Assembly (NCBI GenBank): GCA_930367215.1
Contig: OV884057.1
Coordinates: 266,122,339 to 266,186,338 of the forward strand
Source of the DNA: Pollenia angustigena
Taxonomy: Eukaryota; Arthropoda; Insecta; Diptera; Polleniidae
Direction of reading: 5' to 3'
DNA length: 64,000 nt
Part shown: in pieces, positions 35,840 to 46,860 of the stretch
Position numbering within the stretch: position 1 is the stretch's first letter
How the letters are laid out: each line of letters begins with the position of its first letter
The notes under the pieces: generated by a model
Databases searched by the model: none
Told to the model about the DNA's origin: nothing
What the model saw: the letters and a program-made list of their open reading frames with translations, nothing else
Translations under genes and position numbers: made by a program

Positions 35840-36441
35840 AACAACAAATGAAGGGCTATATGTGACATAAGTGTAAAACAACCTAGCCTCTATCATATCT
35901 GTGGTCTTCGGAAAACACATATCAAACGTAAGACGGACAGACGGACAGACGGACATCGTTAAATCAACTACTCTCCTCATATGGACCCAGAATATATATA
36001 TTTAAGAGGGTCTAACATCAATATTGTTGAAATTACAAACGCAAGCTGGAAGACCCAGCTCGAGGATCGGATACGTTAAACACCTGACCATCTTGAAAAG
36101 TTTCGTTGGAAATTATTATTATTATTTGTTTTTTTTTTTTTTGTGTATTGATTTTATCAGGTGTTCCGTTTGTCTAAAGTCGCAATTTGACAATTTTTTA
36201 GCGGCCTGCAACTTTTTGTGAGACCTGTTTTTATCACCGATTTTTGCGACTATTATAATGTTGATGCGACCTTTTACCTTTTTTTGTAAAGTTTCTCACA
36301 AGGAACATTTAATTTGTAATAAATCATAAAATTTCTTATTATTTTTATCAAAATAACGTCGTCTAAATTTCAAAAGCAATTTACAGGTTATTGTTCCTTT
36401 GGAAAAAATTTTATAACTTTTTTGCAACCTTATCATGTATA
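35840..36441. other. Noncoding flank of the satellite with a GACGGACA minisatellite
   Basis: The array stops mid-unit at about 35839 and is followed by unrelated sequence. At 35930-35957 there are three to four GACGGACA octamers followed by ATCGTTAAATC and, about 30 bp on, AATATATATATTTAAGAGGG. This combination recurs at the tails of several dipteran repeats (my recollection). The 36024-36221 frame has no motif and contains a poly-Phe run from a T-tract. Confidence 0.45.
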
Positions 36442-36880
36442 CAATGGCGCATATTCATAAATTTTCACTAAATGTAACCTATTTAAGTTCTTCGCAGATG
36501 ATTACATTCAGCATAAAAAGTTTACACTTAATTATAGGTAAAGCTGTAACTAAATGCCAACTAACTAATACATTCAAAGAACAGCTGATTGATATCATTT
36601 TATAATTTATTTCAAAAGTACAACATTTTTGAAGTGGTTATAAAAAAAATAAATGGAAAAAATTATAAGAGATATTCAAATAATATCAGATAAAAACATG
36701 GCAAAAAACAGTTAAGACGAATAAAACACGCTGCAATCCATTTTAAATGTATTTCTACTGCATTCCAAAACATCTATACAATAAAAAATAAACTAGCGAT
36801 GTGTTCTTAGTCGATAAAATTCTATTGAATATTTTTATTTTTACAAGTCCTTATTTTAATTGATTTATTTATTTATTTAT

Positions 36881-37083
36881 TGTTAGTATCACCCTGTGAT
36901 CCCCTTTTACAATCCACACACTTTACCACTTGCCTTTATTACTATTATCATATCATTTCTTAGAACTTTACTTTACTTTGTCAATTTAACCTTTTGTCAT
37001 TCATTAAATAAACGTCTTAAAGAAAAGTTCGTCTTTTGTCTCGTGTACTTAGTTTGACTTATTTGATTCCTTAAACTCTCACA
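36881..37083 (+). repeat. 5' LTR of Copia copy 1
   Basis: 203 bp, starting TGTTAGTATC and ending CTCTCACA (TG...CA). A polyadenylation-type AATAAA occurs near 37007. It matches the Copia copy 2 LTRs almost perfectly; the 3' LTR of copy 2 has ATTAATTAAAT where this one has ATTCATTAAAT. Confidence 0.95.
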
Positions 37084-37084
37084 A

Positions 37085-37102
37085 AGGTTATGGGCCCAGT
37101 GT
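37085..37102 (+). other. Primer binding site of Copia copy 1 (initiator-Met tRNA fragment type)
   Basis: Directly after the LTR is AGGTTATGGGCCCAGTG. Drosophila copia uses an internal fragment of initiator methionine tRNA at GGTTATGGGCCCAG, which is identical here. The same site lies at about 46640-46656 in copy 2. Confidence 0.85.
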
Positions 37103-37207
37103 GCCAAATAAATAGTTCGAATTAAGTCGGTCGAGTTTTTGTCTAAACGTTTGGTATTTTAAAATACAGTGTGTTATTGTTAATTGTTTTTTAACATTTT
37201 ATAAAAG

Positions 37208-40200
37208 ATGTCGAGTTCGATGCAGATCGAAAAATTGGGTGAAAACAACTACGCAAGTTGGTCCATTCATATGAGAAGTCTCCTAGTCACGTTGGACTAC
37301 TGGACAGTAGTTGATGGTTTTTGTCCTTCAACAGCAACAGCGGAAGAAAAAGCGCAGTGGAAAGTTTTGGACCAAAAGGCTTTGGCAACTATCACGCTAA
37401 GTATTAAACCTACAGAATTAATACACATAAAGAAGTGTAAAACTTCTAGAGAAGCATGGGAACAATTAAACGCAGTTTATATAGCCAAAAGTCCAGCTCG
37501 AAAAGTTAATTTATTTAAAAAACTAGTACGTTTTAAAATACAAGATTCTCTTGGTTACACACAACAAATAAACGAGTTTAGCAATTTGGTTGAATCGTTA
37601 AAAGAGATTGATGTTTCAGTTCCCGATGACTTTACTAGTATTTTGTTGCTTTGTAGTCTCCCCGATGACTTTGAAAGTTTTATAGTAGCAATTGAAAGTA
37701 GAGACAGATTACCAAATATAGATCAGTTGAAGGTCAAAATATTGGAAGAACATCAACGTCGCGGCGAAAAAGTGCATGTGGGTGAAGAGCACGTATTTGT
37801 GGCGAATTCAAAGCAGAAAGAAAAACATAAGAATACGTACCCAACAAGTAAAAAGTACAACAACGTTAAATGTTACTCATGCGGGAAGAGGGGGCACATA
37901 AAATCACAATGTAATAAAAGGGAAGTTGTGATGACTGTAAGAGAATGTGAATTAAACTCAAATGATAATGAGTGGATTGTTGATAGCGGAGCATCATCAC
38001 ACATGAGTGGAAATAAAAAGCTGTTCTCTTCAATTAAAGAGCATAAACAAAAGGTAGAAATCGCTTCGGGTGATTGCGTATATGCAGAAGGCATAGGTAA
38101 TGTAATTTTAAAATCGGAGTATACCGACGTTACTCTATGCAATGTTCTTTTTGTGCCAAAGTTAAATGCTAATTTTTTATCAGTAAATAAAATAATTAAT
38201 CATGGAAACAAAGTGCATTTTTCAAAAGAAAAAGTAATTGCAAAAACAAAATTTGGTGACACTATTTTTGAGGCGCAGTCAAAGTGTGGTATTTTTACAA
38301 CAAAGTTTTTATCAAAAGAACAAAAAGCAAATGTGATGATGGCAAAATGTAAACAAAAGGATTGTGACGTATGGCATAGAAGATTTGGCCATGTAAATAT
38401 TCGTGATTTGGTGAAGATGTCTAAACATGAAATTGTTTGTGGAATGCAGCTTGATGAAATTGAAAATTTTTCATGTATTACTTGTGCTATGTGTAAAATA
38501 ACTGTGCAACCATTTACAAGTTATGGCGAGCGTTTTACAAAGAAACCACTGGAATTAGTGCACACCGATATTTGCGGTCCAATGAGGATCTCGAGTGGAG
38601 GCGGTTCGCGTTACTTTATATCTTTCATAGATGATTATTCCCGTTTTACAACTATATACTTTTTGAAAAACAAATCTGATGCATTAGCAGTTTTTAAGGA
38701 TTTTTACACAAGTGCCGAAAGGAAGACTGGGTTAAAACTCAAAACTTTGCGTAGTGACAACGGCTGTGAGTATATAAATAAAAATGTTCAAGATTATTTA
38801 TCGTCAGCAGGTATATTACACCAAACGACTGTGTGCTATACTCCGCAACAGAATGGTATTGCCGAAAGGGCAAATAGAACGTTAATGGAAATGGCCCGTT
38901 GTCTGCTGATGGATTCAGGTTTACCACATTCGTTATGGTCTGAAGCCGTAAATACCGCAACTTATCTTCGAAATAGGTGTCCCACGAAAGTATTGAAAAA
39001 TTGTACCCCTTTTGAATGTTGGTTTGGACGCAAGCCTTCGGTTTTTCATTTACGTACATTTGGTTGTAAAGCAGTCGCTTTAAATAAAACACATGGTCGT
39101 TCTAAACTTGATGCAAAAGGCAAAATGTACGTTTTTGTTGGTTATTCCCACAAAACTAAAGGTTATCGTTTGTACGACAATGAAAGTAAAACAATTCTCA
39201 TTGCCCGCAGTGTTATATTTTTTGAAGAATTAAATTCTAAGTCGGCGGACAACAGCGAAAATGGAATCAAAACAAACATTGAAAGTAACAACATTGATGA
39301 CTGGTTTGACATTGAAATTAATGCAGAAAATAGTAATCAAGCAGAACAAACAATATTACAAAATAAAGAAACTGATCAAAGTACAGAAGTCGACGATGAG
39401 AGTTCGGGAGACGAAAACAACAATGTAGCAGCTGGTACAAAACGCAAGAGGGGAAGACCACGAATGGAAAAAACTGGAAAAAGAGGACGTCCAAAAAAGG
39501 TGTATGTAGTGGAAAATTCTGATAGACTAAATGAGTTAATGGCAGTTAATGATGATCCAAATACGGTGCAAGAAGCAATGGAATGTTACAATGCAAATTT
39601 CTGGAAAGATGCTATGGAATCCGAGTTTAAAACATTGCAAAACAACCACACATGGGACCTAGTGGATAAGCCTGATGGAAAAAACATTATAGGCTGTAAG
39701 TGGGTATTTGTCACTAAGAGAAATTCATTGGGAGAAGTCGAAAAATACAAAGCACGCCTTGTAGCACAAGGCTTTTCACAAAAATATAACGTTGACTATA
39801 AGGATACTTACTCCCCAGTGGCAAGATATTCTGCAATACGTATGTTATTTGCTATAGCTGCTCAAAATAAACTGTTGTTAAATCACATTGACGTTGTAGC
39901 AGCATATTTAAATGGGGATTTGCAAGAAGAGGTGTATATGCGCCAACCCCAAATGTTTTTGGATGAACGTTACCCAGATCGTGTTTGCAAATTAAATAAA
40001 TCGCTTTATGGGTTGAAGCAAGCCGGGAGGGATTGGTACCGTAAAATCAATCAAATATTAATTGATCTCAATTTCGTTCGGTGTAAAACCGATAATTGTT
40101 TATATACCATGCAAACAAATGGTGAGCTAGTTTTAATAGCTATTTATGTTGACGACATATTGTTGTCGTGCTCAAATGAAACAACAATGACAATGATTGT

Positions 40201-42155
40201 GTCAAAACTTAATCAACATATTGATGCAGTAGATAGAGGTCCAGTTAAATTTTACTTAGGTATGGAGGTAGAAAGAGATGGAGTGAGAGGAGCAATAAAA
40301 ATTCATCAGCTGAAATATACGAAAGAGCTAATTCAACAATGGAAAATGGAGAATTGCAAGCCGATAAGCACTCCTTTTTCAGCTGGTACAATTTTAGAAA
40401 AGTGTACAAAGAAAGATTGTTCTGGTTATAATTTTAAGACCTATCAATCATTGATCGGTTCGTTAATGTATCTAGCTGTTGTATCTCGTCCTGACATTGC
40501 ACATATCGTGTCCAAGTTATCTCAGTTCAACACACACCCCGAAAGAGAACATTTTGTAGCAGCCAAAAATGTCCTGAGATATCTAAAGCAAACCCCCAAA
40601 GGTATGTTATGTTATAACTCTACTAATGGTTTAATATGTTACACAGATGCCGATTGGGGCTCCGACAACGATGACCGCAAATCATATAGTGGATAAGTTT
40701 TGTTTCTGGCTGGTGGACCAATATCCTGGGAGTCTAGGCAGCGTTACCGTTGTGATACTAAAATATCAATTTGACCCTTTTTCGACGGTGTTGATACCTT
40801 TTATGACCCTTTTTTTAATTATACTTTTGTATCATTGTCACCCATTTTGTGACACTTTTTGACCCTTTTATGGAAATAGCTCTCACATTTTATTTTTTGT
40901 CAACACTGCGGAACAGAAGTGCTAAACAAATGTTTTCGAAATAAGCATTGCTTGATATGGAACAGACTCAAAGTATAAACTTAAAGTTCCATGCTTTCTT
41001 CTCCTTGATTTTTGATAGTAAAGTACAATTTCCCTAAAAGCAAACATAACTCATATAAATATTTGATATTTTTTACGGTGGTTTCTTTTAAAAAAAAAAT
41101 TTTTACGTTTTACATTTTATTAAAAAAATGCAATTTGGTGTTTTGCTCTCTTAAAGAATAGCATGTTTTATTTAAAAAAATTCGCCCTTAATAATGGCAA
41201 AAGCTATTGAACTTTTCGCCTTCTTTTGAATCGACAGTGTTGAGAGTGCCCTAACAGGAATGAAAACAAGAGGTAAAAATTGCTAAATTAGCGGAAATTC
41301 CCATATATTTGGTAACAGCGGTATGATAGCAAAGTCTTATATTTATTAAAAATAGTAAAAGCCATAAAAAATCTGACACTTACAGGAAAAAATCGATTTA
41401 ATCGAGAAAATGGTTACAATTTGCGAACGATTGCAAAATTTAAAACAAACACTTAAATTTTTTGACATCACTAAATCGGAAAATTACATACAAAATATTA
41501 TAAAAGTAGCTATGTTTAATGATGAAGAATAAACATTTTGTCAGGTGCTTAAAAAAGGACAGAGCATTCCATAAAAAAAATAAGTTTTTTGAGCTCTTCC
41601 TACCTGAAATTTTATTTGTTTATTTGCCTATAAAAAAACTTGATCTTATTATGTTCATTAAAATGGGAAATACTGCTAATAAAAAACTTGACCCTTTATT
41701 TATTGAAATACCCTTTTTTTGACCCCTTTTTCTGGAAAATACCCTTTTTGTGACCCTTTTCGAAAATTTCCAACGGTAACCCTGAGTCTAGGAAACAGAG
41801 TATCGTATCTCTTAGTTCAATGGAAGCTGAATACGTGGCAATGTGCCAAGGAGCTAAAGATGTCGTATTTCATAGAAGTATTTTGTCCGAAATTGGCTTA
41901 CCAGATTACAATAAATCGCCAACCACAATTATGTGTGACAATCAGAGTGCGATGTTTCTAGTACAAAACCCTGTTGCACATAAAAGAAGCAAACATATAG
42001 ACATACGCTTTCATTATATCCGGGAAAAATTTGAATCAAAAGAAATAATTATTAAATATGTTAGTACAAATGAAAATATTGCAGATTTGTTTACTAAATG
42101 TTTAGGAAAGGCAAAACATTTAAAATTTTGTAATTTGATGAATATTATTTTTTAA
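37208..42155 (+). pseudogene. Copia gag-pol polyprotein, copy 1, disrupted
   Basis: Same protein as copy 2, in the order gag, CCHC knuckle (C222), protease (DSGA, D259), integrase (H390/H395/C423/C426 zinc site; D454, D517, E553), RT (YVDD 980-983) and RNase H. Codon 1163 is TAA at 40694-40696 where copy 2 has TAC (Tyr). Beyond it, a hAT element (40739-41784) splits the RNase H region. After one copy of the duplicated 8 bp the frame resumes and runs to a stop at 42155. Without those two lesions the frame would be open, so damage is recent. The short antisense frames within it are shadows. Confidence 0.95.
40739..41784. mobile_element. Non-autonomous hAT element in Copia copy 1, 8-bp target duplication
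   Basis: Ends CAGCGTTACCGTTG and, reverse-complemented, CAGGGTTACCGTTG. It is flanked by AGTCTAGG at 40731-40738 and 41785-41792; copy 2 reads straight through GAGTCTAGGAAACAG at the matching place. It is 1046 bp with repeated TGACCC-T(n) words near both ends (TTGACCCTTTTT, GTGACCCTTTTC). Frames inside (41519-41722) show no transposase motif. Confidence 0.9.
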
Positions 42156-42229
42156 ACCGAAAATTTATATGTTTTGTATCTATGTAAATATATTTTCTTT
42201 TTGTAAAGTTTTTGGATTGAGGAGGAGTA

Positions 42230-42377
42230 TGTTAGTATCACCCTGTGATCCCCTTTTACAATCCACACACTTTACCACTTGCCTTTATTACTATTATCAT
42301 ATCATTTCTTAGAACTTTACTTTACTTTGTCAATTTAACCTTTTGTCATTCATTAAATAAACGTCTTAAAGAAAAGT
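42230..42377 (+). repeat. Truncated 3' LTR of Copia copy 1
   Basis: The first 148 bp of the LTR, ending ...GAAAAGT; the last 55 bp are absent. Four bases (CAAA) later the reversed LTR of copy 2 begins at 42382. The missing end is not found on the far side of copy 2, so this is not a simple insertion of one element into the other. Confidence 0.9.
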
Positions 42378-42381
42378 CAAA

Positions 42382-42584
42382 TGTGAGAGTTTAAGGAATC
42401 AAATAAGTCAAACTAAGTACACGAGACAAAAGACGAACTTTTCTTTAAGACGTTTATTTAATTAATGACAAAAGGTTAAATTGACAAAGTAAAGTAAAGT
42501 TCTAAGAAATGATATGATAATAGTAATAAAGGCAAGTGGTAAAGTGTGTGGATTGTAAAAGGGGATCACAGGGTGATACTAACA
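42382..42584 (-). repeat. 3' LTR of Copia copy 2
   Basis: Complement begins TGTTAGTATC and ends CTCTCACA, both canonical. It directly abuts the truncated 3' LTR of copy 1 across a 4-bp CAAA. Confidence 0.95.
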
Positions 42585-42639
42585 TACTCCTCCTCAATCC
42601 AAAAACTTTACATAGATACAAAACATATAAATTTTCGGT

Positions 42640-45600
42640 TTAAAAAATAATATTCATCAAATTACAAAATTTTAAATGTTTTGCCTTTCCTAAACATTTA
42701 GTAAACAAATCTGCAATATTTTCATTTGTACTAACATATTTAATAATTATTTCTTTTGATTCAAATTTTTCCCGGATATAATGAAAGCGTATGTCTATAT
42801 GTTTGCTTCTTTTATGTGCAACAGGGTTTTGTACTAGAAACATCGCACTCTGATTGTCACACATAATTGTGGTTGGCGATTTATTGTAATCTGGTAAGCC
42901 AATTTCGGACAAAATACTTCTATGAAATACGACATCTTTAGCTCCTTGGCACATTGCCACGTATTCAGCTTCCATTGAACTAAGAGATACGATACTCTGT
43001 TTCCTAGACTCCCAGGATATTGGTCCACCAGCCAGAAACAAAACGTATCCACTATATGATTTGCGGTCATCGTTGTCGGAGCCCCAATCGGCATCTGTGT
43101 AACATATTAAACCATTAGTAGAGTTATAACATAACATACCTTTGGGGGTTTGCTTTAGATATCTCAGGACATTTTTGGCTGCTACAAAATGTTCTCTTTC
43201 GGGGTGTGTGTTGAACTGAGATAACTTGGACACGATATGTGCAATGTCAGGACGAGATACAACAGCTAGATACATTAACGAACCGATCAATGATTGATAG
43301 GTCTTAAAATTATAACCAGAACAATCTTTCTTTGTACACTTTTCTAAAATTGTACCAGCTGCAAAAGGAGTGCTTATCGGCTTGCAATTCTCCATTTTCC
43401 ATTGTTGAATTAGCTCTTTCGTATATTTCAGCTGATGAATTTTTATTGCTCCTCTCACTCCATCTCTTTCTACCTCCATACCTAAGTAAAATTTAACTGG
43501 ACCTCTATCTACTGCATCAATATGTTGATTAAGTTGTGACACAATCATTGTCATTGTTGTTTCATTTGAGCACGACAACAATATGTCGTCAACATAAATA
43601 GCTATTAAAACTAGCTCACCATTTGTTTGCATGGTATATAAACAATTATCGGTTTTACACCGAACGAAATTGAGATCAATTAATATTTGATTGATTTTAC
43701 GGTACCAATCCCTCCCGGCTTGCTTCAACCCATAAAGCGATTTATTTAATTTGCAAACACGATCTGGGTAACGTTCATCCAAAAACATTTGGGGTTGGCG
43801 CATATACACCTCTTCTTGCAAATCCCCATTTAAATATGCTGCTACAACGTCAATGTGATTTAACAACAGTTTATTTTGAGCAGCTATAGCAAATAACATA
43901 CGTATTGCAGAATATCTTGCCACTGGGGAGTAAGTATCCTTATAGTCAACGTTATATTTTTGTGAAAAGCCTTGTGCTACAAGGCGTGCTTTGTATTTTT
44001 CGACTTCTCCCAATGAATTTCTCTTAGTGACAAATACCCACTTACAGCCTATAATGTTTTTTCCATCAGGCTTATCCACTAGGTCCCATGTGTGGTTGTT
44101 TTGCAATGTTTTAAACTCGGATTCCATAGCATCTTTCCAGAAATTTGCATTGTAACATTCCATTGCTTCTTGCACCGTATTTGGATCATCATTAACTGCC
44201 ATTAACTCATTTAGTCTATCAGAATTTTCCACTACATACACCTTTTTTGGACGTCCTCTTTTTCCAGTTTTTTCCATTCGTGGTCTTCCCCTCTTGCGTT
44301 TTGTACCAGCTGCTACATTGTTGTTTTCGTCTCCCGAACTCTCATCGTCGACTTCTGTACTTTGATCAGTTTCTTTATTTTGTAATATTGTTTGTTCTGC
44401 TTGATTACTATTTTCTGCATTAATTTCAATGTCAAACCAGTCATCAATGTTGTTACTTTCAATGTTTGTTTTGATTCCATTTTCGCTGTTGTCCGCCGAT
44501 TTAGAATTTAATTCTTCAAAAAATATAACACTGCGGGCAATGAGAATTGTTTTACTTTCATTGTCGTACAAACGATAACCTTTAGTTTTGTGGGAATAAC
44601 CAACAAAAACGTACATTTTGCCTTTTGCATCAAGTTTAGAACGACCAGGTGTTTTATTTAAAGCGACTGCTTTACAACCAAATGTACGTAAATGAAAAAC
44701 CGAAGGCTTGCGTCCAAACCAACATTCAAAAGGGGTACAATTTTTCAATACTTTCGTGGGACACCTATTTCGAAGATAAGTTGCGGTATTTACGGCTTCA
44801 GACCATAACGAATGTGGTAAACCTGAATCCATCAGCAGACAACGGGCCATTTCCATTAACGTTCTATTTGCCCTTTCGGCAATACCATTCTGTTGCGGAG
44901 TATAGCACACAGTCGTTTGGTGTAATATACCTGCTGACGATAAATAATCTTGAAAATTTTTATTTATATACTCACAGCCGTTGTCACTACGCAAAGTTTT
45001 GAGTTTTAACCCAGTCTTCCTTTCGGCACTTGTGTAAAAATCCTTAAAAACTGCTAATGCATCAGATTTGTGTTTCAAAAAGTATATAGTTGTAAAACGG
45101 GAATAATCATCTATGAAAGATATAAAGTAACGCGAACCGCCTCCACTCGAGATCCTCATTGGACCGCAAATATCGGTGTGCACTAATTCCAGTGGTTTCT
45201 TTGTAAAACGCTCGCCATAACTTGTAAATGGTTGCACAGTTATTTTACACATAGCACAAGTAATACATGAAAAATTTTCAATTTCATTAAGCTGCATTCC
45301 ACAAACAATTTCATGTTTAGACATCTTCACCAAATCACGAATATTTACATGGCCAAATCTTCTATGCCATACGTCACAATCCTTTTGTTTACATTTTGCC
45401 ATCATCACATTTGCTTTTTGTTCTTTTGATAAAAACTTTGTTGTAAAAATACCACACTTTGACTGCGCCTCAAAAATAGTGTCACCAAATTTTGTTTTTG
45501 CAATTACTTTTTCTTTTGAAAAATGCACTTTGTTTCCATGATTAATTATTTTATTTAGTGATAAAAAATTAGCATTTAACTTTGGCACAAAAAGAACATT

Positions 45601-46533
45601 GCATAGAGTAACGTCGGTATACTCCGATTTTAAAATTACATTACCTATGCCTTCTGCATATACGCAATCACCCGAAGCGATTTCTACCTTTTGTTTATGC
45701 TCTTTAATTGAAGAGAACAGCTTTTTATTTCCACTCATGTGTGATGATGCTCCGCTATCAACAATCCACTCATTATCATTTGAGTTTAATTCACATTCTC
45801 TTACAGTCATCACAACTTCCCTTTTATTACATTGTGATTTTATGTGCCCCCTCTTCCCGCATGAGTAACATTTAACGTTGTTGTACTTTTTACTTGTTGG
45901 GTACTTATTCTTATGTTTTTCTTTCTGCTTTGAATTCGCCACAAATACGTGCTCTTCACCCACATGCACTTTTTCGCCGCGACGTTGATGTTCTTCCAAT
46001 ATTTTGACCTTCAACTGATCTATATTTGGTAATCTGTCTCTACTTTCAATTGCTACTATAAAACTTTCAAAGTCATCGGGGAGACTACAAAGCAACAAAA
46101 TACTAGTAAAGTCATCGGGAACTGAAACATCAATCTCTTTTAACGATTCAACCAAATTGCTAAACTCGTTTATTTGTTGTGTGTAACCAAGAGAATCTTG
46201 TATTTTAAAACGTACTAGTTTTTTAAATAAATTAACTTTTCGAGCTGGACTTTTGGCTATATAAACTGCGTTTAATTGTTCCCATGCTTCTCTAGAAGTT
46301 TTACACTTCTTTATGTGTATTAATTCTGTAGGTTTAATACTTAGCGTGATAGTTGCCAAAGCCTTTTGGTCCAAAACTTTCCACTGCGCTTTTTCTTCCG
46401 CTGTTGCTGTTGAAGGACAAAAACCATCAACAACTGTCCAGTAGTCCAACGTGACTAGGAGACTTCTCATATGAATGGACCAACTTGCGTAGTTGTTTTC
46501 ACCCAATTTTTCGATCTGCATCGAACTCGACAT
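42640..46533 (-). CDS. Copia gag-pol polyprotein (intact, 1297 aa)
   Basis: A single uninterrupted frame encoding all Ty1/copia functions. Residues 1-200: gag (GENNYASWSIHMRSLL start typical of UBN2-type gag). 222-235: CCHC zinc knuckle CYSCGKRGHIKSQC. 256-262: aspartic protease WIVDSGA. About 388-430: integrase zinc-binding HHCC (WHRRFGH, CITC). 454-553: integrase core D454, D517, E553 with 35 residues between the last two. 742-764: two AT-hook-like repeats (KRGRPRMEK, KRGRPKK). About 800-1050: RT with YVDD at 980-983. About 1145-1290: RNase H (YTDADWG, SSMEAEYVA, KHIDIRFHYI). The start is the first Met after the PBS leader and matches copy 1. All catalytic residues I can check are present, so it may be competent. 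Confidence 0.97.
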   Translation of the reverse strand: MSSSMQIEKLGENNYASWSIHMRSLLVTLDYWTVVDGFCPSTATAEEKAQWKVLDQKALATITLSIKPTELIHIKKCKTSREAWEQLNAVYIAKSPARKVNLFKKLVRFKIQDSLGYTQQINEFSNLVESLKEIDVSVPDDFTSILLLCSLPDDFESFIVAIESRDRLPNIDQLKVKILEEHQRRGEKVHVGEEHVFVANSKQKEKHKNKYPTSKKYNNVKCYSCGKRGHIKSQCNKREVVMTVRECELNSNDNEWIVDSGASSHMSGNKKLFSSIKEHKQKVEIASGDCVYAEGIGNVILKSEYTDVTLCNVLFVPKLNANFLSLNKIINHGNKVHFSKEKVIAKTKFGDTIFEAQSKCGIFTTKFLSKEQKANVMMAKCKQKDCDVWHRRFGHVNIRDLVKMSKHEIVCGMQLNEIENFSCITCAMCKITVQPFTSYGERFTKKPLELVHTDICGPMRISSGGGSRYFISFIDDYSRFTTIYFLKHKSDALAVFKDFYTSAERKTGLKLKTLRSDNGCEYINKNFQDYLSSAGILHQTTVCYTPQQNGIAERANRTLMEMARCLLMDSGLPHSLWSEAVNTATYLRNRCPTKVLKNCTPFECWFGRKPSVFHLRTFGCKAVALNKTPGRSKLDAKGKMYVFVGYSHKTKGYRLYDNESKTILIARSVIFFEELNSKSADNSENGIKTNIESNNIDDWFDIEINAENSNQAEQTILQNKETDQSTEVDDESSGDENNNVAAGTKRKRGRPRMEKTGKRGRPKKVYVVENSDRLNELMAVNDDPNTVQEAMECYNANFWKDAMESEFKTLQNNHTWDLVDKPDGKNIIGCKWVFVTKRNSLGEVEKYKARLVAQGFSQKYNVDYKDTYSPVARYSAIRMLFAIAAQNKLLLNHIDVVAAYLNGDLQEEVYMRQPQMFLDERYPDRVCKLNKSLYGLKQAGRDWYRKINQILIDLNFVRCKTDNCLYTMQTNGELVLIAIYVDDILLSCSNETTMTMIVSQLNQHIDAVDRGPVKFYLGMEVERDGVRGAIKIHQLKYTKELIQQWKMENCKPISTPFAAGTILEKCTKKDCSGYNFKTYQSLIGSLMYLAVVSRPDIAHIVSKLSQFNTHPEREHFVAAKNVLRYLKQTPKGMLCYNSTNGLICYTDADWGSDNDDRKSYSGYVLFLAGGPISWESRKQSIVSLSSMEAEYVAMCQGAKDVVFHRSILSEIGLPDYNKSPTTIMCDNQSAMFLVQNPVAHKRSKHIDIRFHYIREKFESKEIIIKYVSTNENIADLFTKCLGKAKHLKFCNLMNIIF

Positions 46534-46657
46534 CTTTTATAAAATGTTAAAAAACAATTAACAATAACACACTGTATTTTAAAATACCAAACGTTTAGAC
46601 AAAAACTCGACCGACTTAATTCGAACTATTTATTTGGCACACTGGGCCCATAACCTT

Positions 46658-46860
46658 TGTGAGAGTTTAAGGAATCAAATAAGTCAAACTAAGTACACGA
46701 GACAAAAGACGAACTTTTCTTTAAGACGTTTATTTAATGAATGACAAAAGGTTAAATTGACAAAGTAAAGTAAAGTTCTAAGAAATGATATGATAATAGT
46801 AATAAAGGCAAGTGGTAAAGTGTGTGGATTGTAAAAGGGGATCACAGGGTGATACTATTA
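46658..46860 (-). repeat. 5' LTR of Copia copy 2, with altered outer terminus
   Basis: Same length as the other LTRs, but the outermost bases on the plus strand are GATACTATTA instead of GATACTAACA, so the element begins TAATAG rather than TGTTAG. A duplicate LTR end 195 bp further right (to 47054) keeps the canonical form. Confidence 0.9.

Larger units (their letters stand above)
36881..42377 (+). mobile_element. Copia LTR retrotransposon, copy 1 (broken)
   Basis: A complete 203-bp 5' LTR, a priming site, one gag-pol frame and a polypurine tract (TTGAGGAGGAGTA, ending at 42229) are present; the 3' LTR stops after 148 bp. The reading frame carries a stop at 40694 and a 1046-bp hAT insertion. 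Protein sequence is about 99% identical to copy 2 (eight substitutions noticed over 1162 residues). The target duplication cannot be checked because the right end is lost. Confidence 0.95.
42382..46860 (-). mobile_element. Copia LTR retrotransposon, copy 2 (coding-intact)
   Basis: Full-length: 203-bp LTRs at 42382-42584 (3') and 46658-46860 (5'), PBS, uninterrupted gag-pol and polypurine tract (GAGGAGGAGTA beside 42584). The two LTRs differ at the ATTAATTAAAT/ATTCATTAAAT site and at the outer 5' terminus. No target duplication is present: the flanks are TCAAA (left) and TAACC (right). It lies tail to tail with copy 1. Confidence 0.95.

Noticed and set aside
37873..39092. Antisense frames in Copia copy 1 (and their counterparts at 44649-45868)
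   Set aside because: Shadows of gag-pol on the opposite strand; both copies show them because the copies are nearly identical.
42377..42382. Simple insertion of Copia copy 2 into the 3' LTR of copy 1
   Set aside because: The remaining 55 bp of that LTR and a 5-bp duplication should lie beyond 46860 but do not.
36881..46860. Retrovirus-like element with an envelope gene
   Set aside because: Integrase precedes RT and there is no third frame after pol, so it is Ty1/copia type without env.
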